Notes: generated from the letters alone by a model not told the origin. A stretch of 13,041 bases of DNA from CALREA01 sp041674865 (GCA_041674865.1 JBAYUX010000037.1:1-13041); one strand, 5' to 3'; numbered from the stretch's first letter, positions 1-7,415 are shown. Numbers and translations are program-made.

Positions 1-2895
1 AAGTTTATCCATGTACCACTCATTGAGATTTTTGATGACTGGAACTTTTGCCTCAGGATCTCGTCCTGGTTTCCAGAAAACCTTTCCATTCTTCAAGAAT
101 GCAACTGCAGGATATTTAGAAGAACCATTTTCAAACTTGAGTTGTTTGCCACTCGCAACAACTTCCTGCGCGCGAAGACTCGACTTCATGTAATCATCAT
201 AATTTGATTTTCGGTTTGAACCGAGAGCATCATATCGCTTTCTGAACGCTGCATCTTTGAGTGTTAACTTAGCAAGATCTGGCTCGAAGACAGTTGGAGT
301 ATTATCTCGAACAGTTTCTTGCGCAGCCTTTACTTTTTCTTGCGCAGCTGTAACCATCTTATCAGCAGCATCTTTCATGCCAGTAGCATCAGCATTTTTC
401 CCATCTTTGTCTGCCCAACCTTTCGCAGCCTTCTGCCAGTCTTTAGCTTTTGCGAGATATAATTCAGCAGCCTTCAATGCATCTTCAGGTTTAGCATCTT
501 TAGGAAGTGCATCAAACTTTGCCTTTTCTGCGTCAGCCAATTTCTTGGCTGCCTCAGCTGCATCTTTTTCTTTGTTTTCTACAACAGCATCAGGTGCCTT
601 TTCCGCAGGAGCTACTTTCCTCAAATCTTCAACGGCCTTCTTCGCAAGAGTATCCATGTCTGTAGCATCTTTTTGTGACTTGAGTGCATCTGTTTTTTGA
701 TTCTTAGCTTTTTCAACCCACTTGTCAGCGGTCGCTTTCCAGTCAGCAGCCTTTTTTGCCCATGCATCAGCATCACCTGCTTTTTTGTCTTTTATGGCAT
801 CAAATTTTTTCTTCTCACCTGTTGTGTCAGCCTCGAGTTGAATAGCATCTTCCTTCAACTGATCAGCATCTTTTTCTGTCCCCTCTTTGCCCTTTTCTCC
901 CTTGCCACCTTCTCCACCACCCTTTCCTCCTCGTCGGCCACCACCCTTTCCACCACCAGTGCTATCACCAGCAGGAGCAGGGATTCCGCCTTCAGCAGCA
1001 GGAACAGGTTTGCCATCAGGACCGACAGCAGGTTTTGGTGTCTCACCAGGTTTTCCCGGTTCTACAGGTTTGCCATCAGGACCGACAGGAGCAGGAGTAC
1101 CCCCTTCAGGAACGGCTTGTGCTGGACCATAAAGACCATCTTCAATATTGCCATTCATGCGATCTACACGCTTCATGATATCGCGAATATCTTCAGGCTT
1201 CTTCCCATCAAAATTATTTTTTATATCTTCGAGAGAAGCAACAAGCTCAGCAGCCTTTGCAGAAGCAGTAGGATATTTAGGTCCTTCTGTCTGTAAATAT
1301 CGTTTCCATCCATCGATGAATGTTGCTGGTTCAGACTTCATGCGCTCCCCCCATTTAACAATATTCTCAGGAGTCATATCCTTGCGAACGAAAGATCCAT
1401 CGGCATTACGTTCCAAGCCATGATCGATATCAGTCTGCCAGTGATCAATATATTTTTTAGTAACACCCGCATCAGAAAACGCCCAGAGCGCTTCTGCGCG
1501 AGGTACAAATGTCTTTACCTTATCAATATATTCAGTTCGCATCTTGACCTCCATCTCAGAAACTTCTGGATTGTCCTGATACTTATCCTTATGATCAACC
1601 CACTCCTTCGGAGCTGGGATAGTATTCATAACAAGGTTTCGCTCATATTCGGCACACTGATTATAAGCATCACGAATGGCATCAGGAGTGAGAGCTCCAC
1701 GTGTCATACGTCGACCTGCTTCATAGCCACCAACAGCAGCAGCTCCACCAAGAGCAACGGTACCAACCGGTCCGGCAGCAAGCGTACCAACGCCAGCACC
1801 AACAGTACCAGTAACAGCACCCGTCACAACACCAACACCTTTCGATATTGTTGAGTGATCAACAGACGCAAGCATCAATGTTGCCTTCTGTTTATTCGCC
1901 TGTAAGAGTGGAGTGATTTGCGTAAGTCGTGCCTGAACGAAGTCGCGATATTGTTTTGTATCTTTGTTATCACTTCCCCAAAGAGAAGCAGATTCCTTCA
2001 TCAATGTCGCAACGTAAATACGTTCGTTGTCCGTAAGAAATGTTCCACTTGAAGAGACATCGACAGTCTTCATGAAGGCTTCGATATCCATCTGCTTTCG
2101 GAGATTTTCCTCTGTAATAGTGTGGTCACGGAGTAATTCAGGACCGAAACCCTCATCCGCATTGTACGCAGCCTGAAGGTCTTTTTCGCCCTTTCCCTGC
2201 TGTCCCATCGCGATCTGAGCACGAAGATAACCTTCGGCCATAGAACGTGATTTGTTTTGGTAGTTGATATATTTATTTCCAGGGTCGGAATTGTCTTTGT
2301 AATCATCACCATCGAAGTCATGATTATCCATATTCGCCATAACGGCATCAGTAGCGTCTTTATTGGCATGTGGAGTTGTTGCCTGAGCCTCAAGTTTAGC
2401 GACGAACTTTCCCTTCTGTTCCATCTTGCTGATCTGAACATCCTTGCCCAAAAGCGCAGACTTCATTCTCTCGTCAGCAGCCTTTCGTTCTTTTTCTCGC
2501 TTAGCATCATTTTGCGCATCAAGTTTAGAAAAAAGATCAACACGAGCCTGGTCGGCATCAGTATTCATCTTGTCCATCTGGCCAACAAAGGCTTCATATG
2601 CTTTTTTATCAGCATCAGCTTTTGGAGATTTCTCGAAGTTTGCCTTCGCAGCTTCTTTCGCCTTCTGAACATCGGCTTTTACCTTCATGTGGGCGCCCTC
2701 AATCTGGCCCATCTTCAGGTCTTCGCTCTTTTTGAGCTCATCGAGTGGCTTTTTATCAGCAGACTCTGGAGCCTTGAATCCTTCAGCCTTTACCTCAGGT
2801 GCTTTTTTATCAGGACCCTTGGCAGCAGCAAAACCCACAAAACGTGGATAAGAGAAGAAACTAAACTCTGAATGTTTTCGTGTAATACATTTCAT
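1..2895 (-). CDS. Giant Lys/Ala/Asp-rich coiled-coil protein with Gly-rich hydrophobic hairpin (3' end missing)
   Basis: The frame is open without a stop from the ATG at 2893-2895 to the left edge, at least 965 residues, so the C-terminus lies outside the window. Residues 1-340 are highly charged and mostly helical. About 353-390 is a Gly/Val/Ala-rich hydrophobic stretch (begins GVGVVTGAVTGTVGAG) that could form a glycine-zipper membrane hairpin. About 390-590 is mixed helical. About 592-670 is a Pro/Gly/Lys-rich linker with the GPDGKPV motif twice. About 670-860 is a Lys/Ala/Asp-rich predicted coiled coil, followed by a more globular end containing KYPAVAFLKNGKVFWKPG. There is no clear signal peptide: the N-terminus (MKCITRKHSEFSFFSYPRF) is interrupted by charged residues. 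The start lies 2 nt after the stop of the upstream small gene, so the two are probably translationally coupled. I do not recognise the family. A structural or envelope-associated role is inference from composition only. Confidence 0.88.
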   Translation of the reverse strand, partial: MKCITRKHSEFSFFSYPRFVGFAAAKGPDKKAPEVKAEGFKAPESADKKPLDELKKSEDLKMGQIEGAHMKVKADVQKAKEAAKANFEKSPKADADKKAYEAFVGQMDKMNTDADQARVDLFSKLDAQNDAKREKERKAADERMKSALLGKDVQISKMEQKGKFVAKLEAQATTPHANKDATDAVMANMDNHDFDGDDYKDNSDPGNKYINYQNKSRSMAEGYLRAQIAMGQQGKGEKDLQAAYNADEGFGPELLRDHTITEENLRKQMDIEAFMKTVDVSSSGTFLTDNERIYVATLMKESASLWGSDNKDTKQYRDFVQARLTQITPLLQANKQKATLMLASVDHSTISKGVGVVTGAVTGTVGAGVGTLAAGPVGTVALGGAAAVGGYEAGRRMTRGALTPDAIRDAYNQCAEYERNLVMNTIPAPKEWVDHKDKYQDNPEVSEMEVKMRTEYIDKVKTFVPRAEALWAFSDAGVTKKYIDHWQTDIDHGLERNADGSFVRKDMTPENIVKWGERMKSEPATFIDGWKRYLQTEGPKYPTASAKAAELVASLEDIKNNFDGKKPEDIRDIMKRVDRMNGNIEDGLYGPAQAVPEGGTPAPVGPDGKPVEPGKPGETPKPAVGPDGKPVPAAEGGIPAPAGDSTGGGKGGGRRGGKGGGEGGKGEKGKEGTEKDADQLKEDAIQLEADTTGEKKKFDAIKDKKAGDADAWAKKAADWKATADKWVEKAKNQKTDALKSQKDATDMDTLAKKAVEDLRKVAPAEKAPDAVVENKEKDAAEAAKKLADAEKAKFDALPKDAKPEDALKAAELYLAKAKDWQKAAKGWADKDGKNADATGMKDAADKMVTAAQEKVKAAQETVRDNTPTVFEPDLAKLTLKDAAFRKRYDALGSNRKSNYDDYMKSSLRAQEVVASGKQLKFENGSSKYPAVAFLKNGKVFWKPGRDPEAKVPVIKNLNEWYMDKL
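1004..1088. repeat. 25-bp direct repeat inside the Pro/Gly linker of the giant gene
   Basis: An identical 25-bp sequence (begins acaggtttgccatcaggacc) occurs at 1004-1028 and 1064-1088, a 60-bp period. On the minus strand each copy encodes a GPDGKPV unit, so it is a 20-residue repeat in the low-complexity linker. It is a coding repeat, probably prone to expansion and contraction by slippage. Confidence 0.8.
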
Positions 2896-2897
2896 GA

Positions 2898-3242
2898 TTA
2901 ATGGTTGTTAAGTTGACCAAGAAGGTTTGCCTGTGAAGAGGCATCTTGATTTTGCGAAATAGTCTCCTCGTACTGGCGACCAGCACGAACTTGTGATGCT
3001 GTAATCTCTTTGAGTCGTGAAAAATACTGATCAAATGTAGAGAGTTTTTCCGTGAGAGCTTCGCGCTCTATTTCATCAAGTTCTTCTTTCAAAGCAATCA
3101 TAAGCGCGTGAGCCTCTTCAAGTTTTTCATCGCTTACAAAAGCGAAATCTCGAAGCATCGCACACTGTGCACTTGTGAATGCAGGACTGCGGGTAATCTC
3201 AGCAACGAGATCGTAGACGGTCGAACGAAGAGCGTTTTCCAT
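2898..3242 (-). CDS. Small acidic helical protein (114 aa), unknown
   Basis: A 114-residue protein beginning MENALRSTVYDLVAEITRSP. It is almost entirely predicted helix and rich in Glu, with a heptad-like segment at about residues 38-80 (KLEEAHALMIALKEELDEIE) that looks like a coiled coil, and a polar Gln/Asn/Ser-rich tail. There is no signal peptide, membrane segment or cysteine pair. The start is supported by a consensus-like promoter whose predicted transcription start is only about 20 nt upstream. No Shine-Dalgarno sequence is visible; the leader is A-rich. Its TAA stop is separated by 2 nt from the ATG of the following giant gene, so the two form a tight pair. I do not recognise the family. 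An adaptor or chaperone for its giant neighbour is a plausible but untested inference. Confidence 0.82.
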   Translation of the reverse strand: MENALRSTVYDLVAEITRSPAFTSAQCAMLRDFAFVSDEKLEEAHALMIALKEELDEIEREALTEKLSTFDQYFSRLKEITASQVRAGRQYEETISQNQDASSQANLLGQLNNH

Positions 3243-3270
3243 AGAGGTTTGTTTTTATATTTATCTGATC

Positions 3271-3299
3271 ATTATAGCATTTTGAAGCCGAGTTGTAAA
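3271..3299 (-). promoter_or_regulatory. Sigma-70-type promoter of the small-protein/giant-protein unit
   Basis: Read on the minus strand, a TTTACA -35 box (3294-3299) is separated by exactly 17 nt from a perfect TATAAT -10 box (3271-3276), which is preceded by TGC and so forms an extended -10 (TGCTATAAT). The predicted transcription start is near 3264, giving a leader of about 20 nt before the ATG at 3240-3242. Box match, spacing and position agree, so this is the best-supported promoter in the window. Confidence 0.85.
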
Positions 3300-3324
3300 G
3301 TGCTAAAAGCCACCTCTAGTCACA

Positions 3325-3342
3325 TTTGTGCGTACGCACAAA
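3325..3342. promoter_or_regulatory. Perfect 18-bp palindrome, candidate operator
   Basis: TTTGTGCGTACGCACAAA equals its own reverse complement. It lies about 61-78 bp upstream of the predicted transcription start and 25 bp upstream of the -35 box of the neighbouring promoter, a position often used by activators. No T-run follows on either strand, so it is unlikely to be a terminator. Binding of a dimeric regulator is inference; no regulator is encoded in the window. Confidence 0.55.
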
Positions 3343-3499
3343 AATAAAGGGAATAATCACCAAAAAAGCCAAAATTCAGCTTTGTTCGAGATAAACCACT
3401 CAACTCATTTTCGTGTTCATAAAAATGTTAGAAATTATTTAAATTTTCTTAATATCAATCCGATAAAATAAAGCATAAAACCTAATTATCCGTTACTTT

Positions 3500-3713
3500 A
3501 TGCCTTTATCAGAAGACCCAAGAAGGAGAACCTTTGACTGCTGGAACGAGGAAAAGAAAAAACTCGATTCACTTCAGGTCAAAAAGCCGAGATTTCACGA
3601 AAGGGAAATTTGGTGGTGTTCCCTTGGAAAAAATATTGGCGACGAACAGGATGGGAAAAATATCACCAAGCCAATTTTATATTATAAGGCAGAAAATTAT
3701 GCGACTGATTTAA
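3500..3713 (+). pseudogene. PemK/MazF-family toxin remnant, internally deleted and frameshifted
   Basis: From the ATG at 3500 the frame gives about 56 residues resembling the N-terminus of CPR PemK/MazF-like proteins: a FDCWNEEKKK segment, then RFHEREIWWCSLGKNIGDEQ and DGKNIT, the usual first strands of the toxin fold. After this the frame loses family character, and it would run to 3774 through a terminator hairpin. In the +1 frame from 3663 the peptide SQFYIIRQKIMRLI followed by TAA (3711-3713) looks like the C-terminal helix of the same family. The simplest reading is a lost middle of roughly 50-60 residues with a frameshift at the junction near 3660. Active MazF-type proteins are ribosome-dependent or -independent endoribonucleases; this copy lacks most of the catalytic fold. 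No antitoxin gene is adjacent. It is the only plus-strand gene trace in the window. Confidence 0.68.
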
Positions 3714-3737
3714 AAACGGAGCCCCTTGCGGAGCTCC
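3712..3737 (-). terminator. Rho-independent terminator with GCAA tetraloop closing the upstream minus-strand unit
   Basis: On the minus strand GGAGCTCC, loop GCAA, GGGGCTCC forms an 8-bp stem (one G-T pair) with a stable GNRA tetraloop, followed by G and five T (3717 to 3712). It lies 63 nt past the stop of the DUF5663-like gene at 3801-4097, the right place to end the operon transcribed from the right. It overlaps the last bases of the PemK/MazF-like remnant on the other strand. Confidence 0.85.
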
Positions 3738-3800
3738 TCATTGGGCCTAGTGGCCATTTGAGCCTATGGTAACAAAAAGTGACGAAAAATTCAAGATCAA

Positions 3801-4097
3801 CTAGCCCTTCACCGCCCTGATATACACCTCCCTGAAATCCACCAAGGCCTGAGCCGTGATCTCTTCAAAGTTAGGAATCGTATTTCTCAAATACATCATC
3901 ACCTGATCAGTATCACCGATACCCTTAACTTCTTCCTGTTGTTCTGCAGAAAGTTGCTGTGTACATGTAAGTACTAATCTATCTTCTAGTCGTGGTGCTA
4001 AATCCTGCACCATCACTTCTTCTAACTCCGGACCTAAATCAGTCTGTCCAGCATCGTGCAGAAGTTCTACCAAGAATGAGTGAATGTTTGGGTCCAT
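3801..4097 (-). CDS. DUF5663-like small acidic helical protein, copy 1 (98 aa)
   Basis: A 98-residue acidic, all-helical protein beginning MDPNIHSFLVELLHDAG. The pattern of a short N-terminal helix, a middle helix around LAPRLEDRLVL, a QLSAEQQEEVK segment and a C-terminal YLRNTIPNFEEIT helix fits my recollection of DUF5663, a family of unknown function common in CPR genomes. It differs from the copy at 7416-7715 by four substitutions (V10L, G22S, G59E, G61T) and one missing C-terminal Glu. It ends in TAG. It lies 107 nt after the fusion enzyme gene, with a possible -10 box (4123-4128) of its own, and is followed by a strong terminator. No Shine-Dalgarno sequence is visible: the leader is T-rich, ending TTTTTCCC before the ATG. 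The function is unknown; a small helical adaptor is a guess. Confidence 0.88.
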   Translation of the reverse strand: MDPNIHSFLVELLHDAGQTDLGPELEEVMVQDLAPRLEDRLVLTCTQQLSAEQQEEVKGIGDTDQVMMYLRNTIPNFEEITAQALVDFREVYIRAVKG

Positions 4098-4122
4098 GGG
4101 AAAAATAAAAAAATCAAAACAA

Positions 4123-4128
4123 ATTATA
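4123..4128 (-). promoter_or_regulatory. Possible -10 box upstream of DUF5663-like copy 1
   Basis: TATAAT on the minus strand lies 25 nt before the ATG, almost the same distance as in the well-supported promoter at 3271-3299. No good -35 box sits 16-18 nt upstream (GGTTTA and TGGTTT are poor), so an independent promoter is possible but weak. Confidence 0.4.
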
Positions 4129-4153
4129 AAGTATTTGCTTCCAATAAACCATA

Positions 4154-4180
4154 GACACTCTACTTGAAATAGTCAGTGTC
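4154..4180. promoter_or_regulatory. Dyad symmetry between the fusion gene and DUF5663-like copy 1
   Basis: GACACT (4154-4159) and AGTGTC (4175-4180) are perfect inverted arms, and the inner CTA and TAG can extend the stem past a 2-nt bulge. No T-run follows on either strand, so it is a poor intrinsic terminator. It could be an operator, an mRNA processing stem or chance. Confidence 0.35.
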
Positions 4181-4204
4181 ACACAAAAATTATAATCAAA
4201 TCCC

Positions 4205-7200
4205 CTATCGAGTTCTCAAAATCCAGTCTGGATGTGGGCTACTATGGAAACGTTCTATCTCCTCGACGATATTCGATAAATTCTTTATAACGATCCTTCC
4301 AGCACCAGGAGGATTTCTAATCAACTTACCGAGAACGGTTTTCTCGGGATCATCACTGATATTTCCTTCATAAACTACGTCACGAGAATCGTTGGCGATG
4401 ATCTCAAAATCATCAATCTGGAAGCCCATGGATAAGAGCGCTATAGTAGAAAGTTTTTTTGCGCGAGCGAAACAGCCTGCGAAATTTTCCTTCAATAAAA
4501 CATTATTGCGAAACATTGTACTAAAGTAGTAATTAAAACGCTCCGTAACAAAATGACCGACATTTTCTTCAGTTAATTGCATGTGATTCGGGAGGTTTTT
4601 CGTAGTTATGACATCAACATTTAATGCACGAACACCTTTTTCCTCTTCTTCCGCACCAAAACCTGCATACTCATTAAGGGTCGATCTCTTTTCAGTCATT
4701 CTATACAATCTGCGACGAGGATCTTCGGCTGCATTTACACTTGTTGATTTCCATACGTTATTAGGTTTTTTAGTTGAAGGCGTAACTCGTATTCTCCTGG
4801 ATAGATCAAGTTCCTCGGCGGTCGCTCTTGTAGGATTAAAGCCTCCTGCTGCAGAATACACGGCCGCCCTATAGGTACCCAGTCCGTAAACCTCAGTACC
4901 ATCGGCACAAAGTCTATTCATGCTTTCAAGGTATCTTTGCGTAATATGCAATACGGGAATTTTCTCAAGGACACGAGGAGAAACATCAGCTCCAGCCTTA
5001 TATTGATCAAGAGTAGGAAATGAAGAGAATGTTCCCATCACATCACGAAGTAATGTTGGACTGCGTCCATATGCATCAGCAGCACCAGTGCGCATAAGAT
5101 GGTCAGCAATGACTTCAGGAGGAACACCAGGTCGACGACTATTTCGTATAACCGCTAAATCGCCACACACCTTGTAAACAAGTCCCATGATGACACCCTT
5201 TCGTAACTCAACATCTTGTCCATTTATGGTTACTAGTTGCGTTTTTGGCTCGCCTTCGGCACCCTTGGGAAGGAAGTTAAATGTTTTATGAACATAGGAT
5301 ATACGGTACTCAGGATGTTCTCGCTTGAAGGCATCAATTTCACGAGCAGTATTATCAAAAGAAGCCTTAGCGTTTGGCTTATTGATAAGCACAATAATTT
5401 CAAAAGATTTTGGATCTAGGGGTTTACCATCAGGTCCAACTTGAGAAATCCAGTCAGTCAAAGTTTTACGAATTCTTTCTTCTTCGTGATAAGACGGTAA
5501 TACGATAGTCATTTTACATTCCGGATTCATTGGAGGAAGTTGAGTATTCAACTCAGAAACTTCATCTAAATAATCCCTTGTTGCTCCATTCATACGATAA
5601 AGATTTGCCTGCATATTACGGTCGCTATTTGTAGCGCGGAACTCCGAACGAAGATTTTGTAGGTAGTCAGCTTGCTGGCGGAGACGATCCTTTGTCAGTG
5701 CCTGTCGTTGTTCAGGGGTGATAGGTTGTACTTTTTTGAAAAAATCATTTTTTTGAAAAACATGATCTATGGCAACTTCGAGAGGACCGATAGAATCGAG
5801 AGTATGTGGCGATGTACGGAAAAGTGCAGAATATTCAGGCGCATTTTGATTTACATATGCACGCGTTCTTACTGTTGCAGAAGTAGTGGCAATAGAAGAG
5901 GTATCCTCTTGTATGAGAGGAGATGTATTAATGGTTTTGATAAGTGCCTCCTTCGTCTTCGGTCCAAAAACACCAGCTGCACGATGATGCCGATCATGAA
6001 TAATGCCCTTAGCAAACTGGAATTTGATAAGTGCCTCCTTCGTCTTCGGCCCAAAGTTGAGCGTAATGACGCCTGTGAAATATCCAAGTGAACGAAGAGC
6101 CTTTTGCAATGTTCGAACATGTTCACCCTGTTCACCTTCTTCAATGCCAGTTGAAATCTGAGAAATTTGATCCACGAGTGGTGAGTCTTTTTTCAAAGAA
6201 CGAACCTTATCTTCATAAAGAAAAAACGGAGGATGTCCTGATCGTGTTAAGGCGCGATCGTTGTGCCGGAATCCCATTCCAGAAACTTGTCCAACAAGTT
6301 TCCACGTAGCGCTGTGTGCAGGCTTAACAAGAATTTCACGATTAAATAAAAGCACAACAGGGTTGTCTTTGAAATCTTCTGCCATCTTTGTAAGCGCAGG
6401 AAGTATCTCTTTTTCCCAGTTACCATAGAGATCAATTGAATTCGCGGCACGTACAATGATAGTACTATTTTTTGTTGGAGTAGGACGTGGTCGTTCTGGA
6501 TATGGGTTTGTTCTAGGTGAGACGAGCTGATCCTTAAGAGAGGTTAAGCCATTGCCACGAATGAGATGCATATTGCGTTTTGCAAGGAGCTCATTTCGAT
6601 CTTCAGAGGCGATAGTATAGCCGGCAACAGCCTCAGGAGTTTTTCCTGTAAAAATATCCATCTCACTTGGCATATCAAGGGCAAAACACTGAACACCTTT
6701 GAATTTTCCAGCAAACTCTTGAAGTGAAACGGCAGGCTTGCCCCTACCACCACGGACATCAAGATCTTTGTTCGCAATACCGGGACCGATATCGATGAAA
6801 AACATTCCATCGGTTTGTGGATTCAGTAAGATATCTTTGAGTATTTTTGCACTTTCACCACCATTCGCACCGCTAAAAATACTATCCAATAGCATTTCGT
6901 GATCCTGAAGGCGTCCACGGAATGTTCGATTCTGAACATTATGAGAATGGCCAATATTTTGATATATCGAATGACGAGCCAGTCGCCTTTCTTCTTCACG
7001 CGTTAAGCCAGCGAGATTGCCAGGTTTAGCGTTTTCGCCAGTTTCGATCTCGCGTAATTTTCGAGCAAGTGCTTTGCCGAGTGCTTCCTTTGTTTTTGGT
7101 CCAAGTACGCCAGCACCTTCATCTTCCGGATTATGAATGACACCATTTTCAAGTTGGAGATACATAAGAGCCTCTCGAGTTATCTCTCCATAACCACCAT

Positions 7201-7393
7201 CGATCGGATCAAAAAAATATCCCAAAAGCCACAAGGCATTTTGGAGAGTTTTTACTGCAGCAGGATTGTGTTCCCTCCTGTTAATAACAGAAAGGCCGCT
7301 AATGTGGGGAAGGATTGCTCGTATAGCCTCAGCTCTTTGAGATTTTATTCCTACAGTATGTATTGAGTTGATACCTGAAGGTCCGGCCTGCAT
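4205..7393 (-). CDS. Fusion protein: peptidoglycan-binding, methyltransferase-like, peptidoglycan-binding, family-2-type glycosyltransferase
   Basis: A 1062-residue protein. Residues 42-112 form a PG_binding_1-type domain (VKTLQNALWLLGYF, later GVLGPKTKEAL). About 195-395 looks like a class I SAM-dependent methyltransferase fold: FIDIGPG (199-205), FALDMPSE (237-244), NMHLIRGNGL (274-283), IIVRAANSID (312-321) and a PVVLLF strand. A second PG-binding domain spans 417-490 (VRTLQKALRSLGYF, FGPKTKEAL twice). About 626-870 resembles a GT-A glycosyltransferase of GT2 type: TIVLPSYHEEERI (629-641), EIIVLIN (665-671), and YRAAVYSAAGGFNP followed by EELDLSRRI (860-868), like the usual acceptor/base motif. 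The DXD site is unclear; AAD at 771-773 is a weak candidate. The last 190 residues are unrecognised. No signal peptide or membrane segment is evident, so a cytoplasmic location is expected, which is odd for wall-binding domains. The gene follows DUF5663-like copy 2 by 22 nt. The sugar donor, acceptor and methylation activity are unknown. Confidence 0.85.
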   Translation of the reverse strand: MQAGPSGINSIHTVGIKSQRAEAIRAILPHISGLSVINRREHNPAAVKTLQNALWLLGYFFDPIDGGYGEITREALMYLQLENGVIHNPEDEGAGVLGPKTKEALGKALARKLREIETGENAKPGNLAGLTREEERRLARHSIYQNIGHSHNVQNRTFRGRLQDHEMLLDSIFSGANGGESAKILKDILLNPQTDGMFFIDIGPGIANKDLDVRGGRGKPAVSLQEFAGKFKGVQCFALDMPSEMDIFTGKTPEAVAGYTIASEDRNELLAKRNMHLIRGNGLTSLKDQLVSPRTNPYPERPRPTPTKNSTIIVRAANSIDLYGNWEKEILPALTKMAEDFKDNPVVLLFNREILVKPAHSATWKLVGQVSGMGFRHNDRALTRSGHPPFFLYEDKVRSLKKDSPLVDQISQISTGIEEGEQGEHVRTLQKALRSLGYFTGVITLNFGPKTKEALIKFQFAKGIIHDRHHRAAGVFGPKTKEALIKTINTSPLIQEDTSSIATTSATVRTRAYVNQNAPEYSALFRTSPHTLDSIGPLEVAIDHVFQKNDFFKKVQPITPEQRQALTKDRLRQQADYLQNLRSEFRATNSDRNMQANLYRMNGATRDYLDEVSELNTQLPPMNPECKMTIVLPSYHEEERIRKTLTDWISQVGPDGKPLDPKSFEIIVLINKPNAKASFDNTAREIDAFKREHPEYRISYVHKTFNFLPKGAEGEPKTQLVTINGQDVELRKGVIMGLVYKVCGDLAVIRNSRRPGVPPEVIADHLMRTGAADAYGRSPTLLRDVMGTFSSFPTLDQYKAGADVSPRVLEKIPVLHITQRYLESMNRLCADGTEVYGLGTYRAAVYSAAGGFNPTRATAEELDLSRRIRVTPSTKKPNNVWKSTSVNAAEDPRRRLYRMTEKRSTLNEYAGFGAEEEEKGVRALNVDVITTKNLPNHMQLTEENVGHFVTERFNYYFSTMFRNNVLLKENFAGCFARAKKLSTIALLSMGFQIDDFEIIANDSRDVVYEGNISDDPEKTVLGKLIRNPPGAGRIVIKNLSNIVEEIERFHSSPHPDWILRTR
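5936..6049. repeat. 27-bp exact repeat within the second peptidoglycan-binding domain
   Basis: An identical 27-bp sequence occurs at 5936-5962 and 6023-6049, a period of 87 bp or 29 residues. On the minus strand each copy encodes FGPKTKEALIK. It reflects the two-fold repeat within the domain. Exact DNA identity between the halves suggests a recent internal duplication or conversion. Confidence 0.75.
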
Positions 7394-7415
7394 ATAAAAT
7401 ATTTTTATTTATTTT

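Larger units (their letters stand above)
3243..3800. other. 558-bp intergenic region between the two minus-strand units
   Basis: This is the only gap over 300 bp. It holds, from left to right, a minus-strand promoter (3271-3299), a perfect palindrome (3325-3342), an AT-rich stretch (about 3343-3499) in which I see only weak dyads such as CATTTT at 3406-3411 with AAAATG at 3422-3427, a decayed plus-strand PemK/MazF-like gene (3500-3713) and a minus-strand terminator (3712-3737). No tRNA or CRISPR structure is visible. Confidence 0.8.

Noticed and set aside
257..700. Long plus-strand Ala/Ser/Phe-rich frame suggesting a membrane protein.
   Set aside because: It is antisense to the Lys/Ala/Asp-rich coiled coil of the left giant, a regular complement of a repetitive composition.
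887..1132. Plus-strand Pro-rich reading frame.
   Set aside because: It is the antisense of the Gly/Lys/Pro-rich linker in the minus-strand giant, a composition artefact.
2300..2345. EF-hand calcium site in the left giant (NHDFDGDDYKDN).
   Set aside because: The spacing only partly fits the 12-residue loop; the conserved last Glu and the hydrophobic position are missing.
3500..3774. An intact 90-residue plus-strand gene.
   Set aside because: Only the first two thirds resemble PemK/MazF; the rest crosses a strong opposite-strand terminator and has no family character.
4154..4180. Intrinsic terminator after the fusion gene.
   Set aside because: The stem exists but no T-run follows on the minus strand; I keep it only as a weak dyad.
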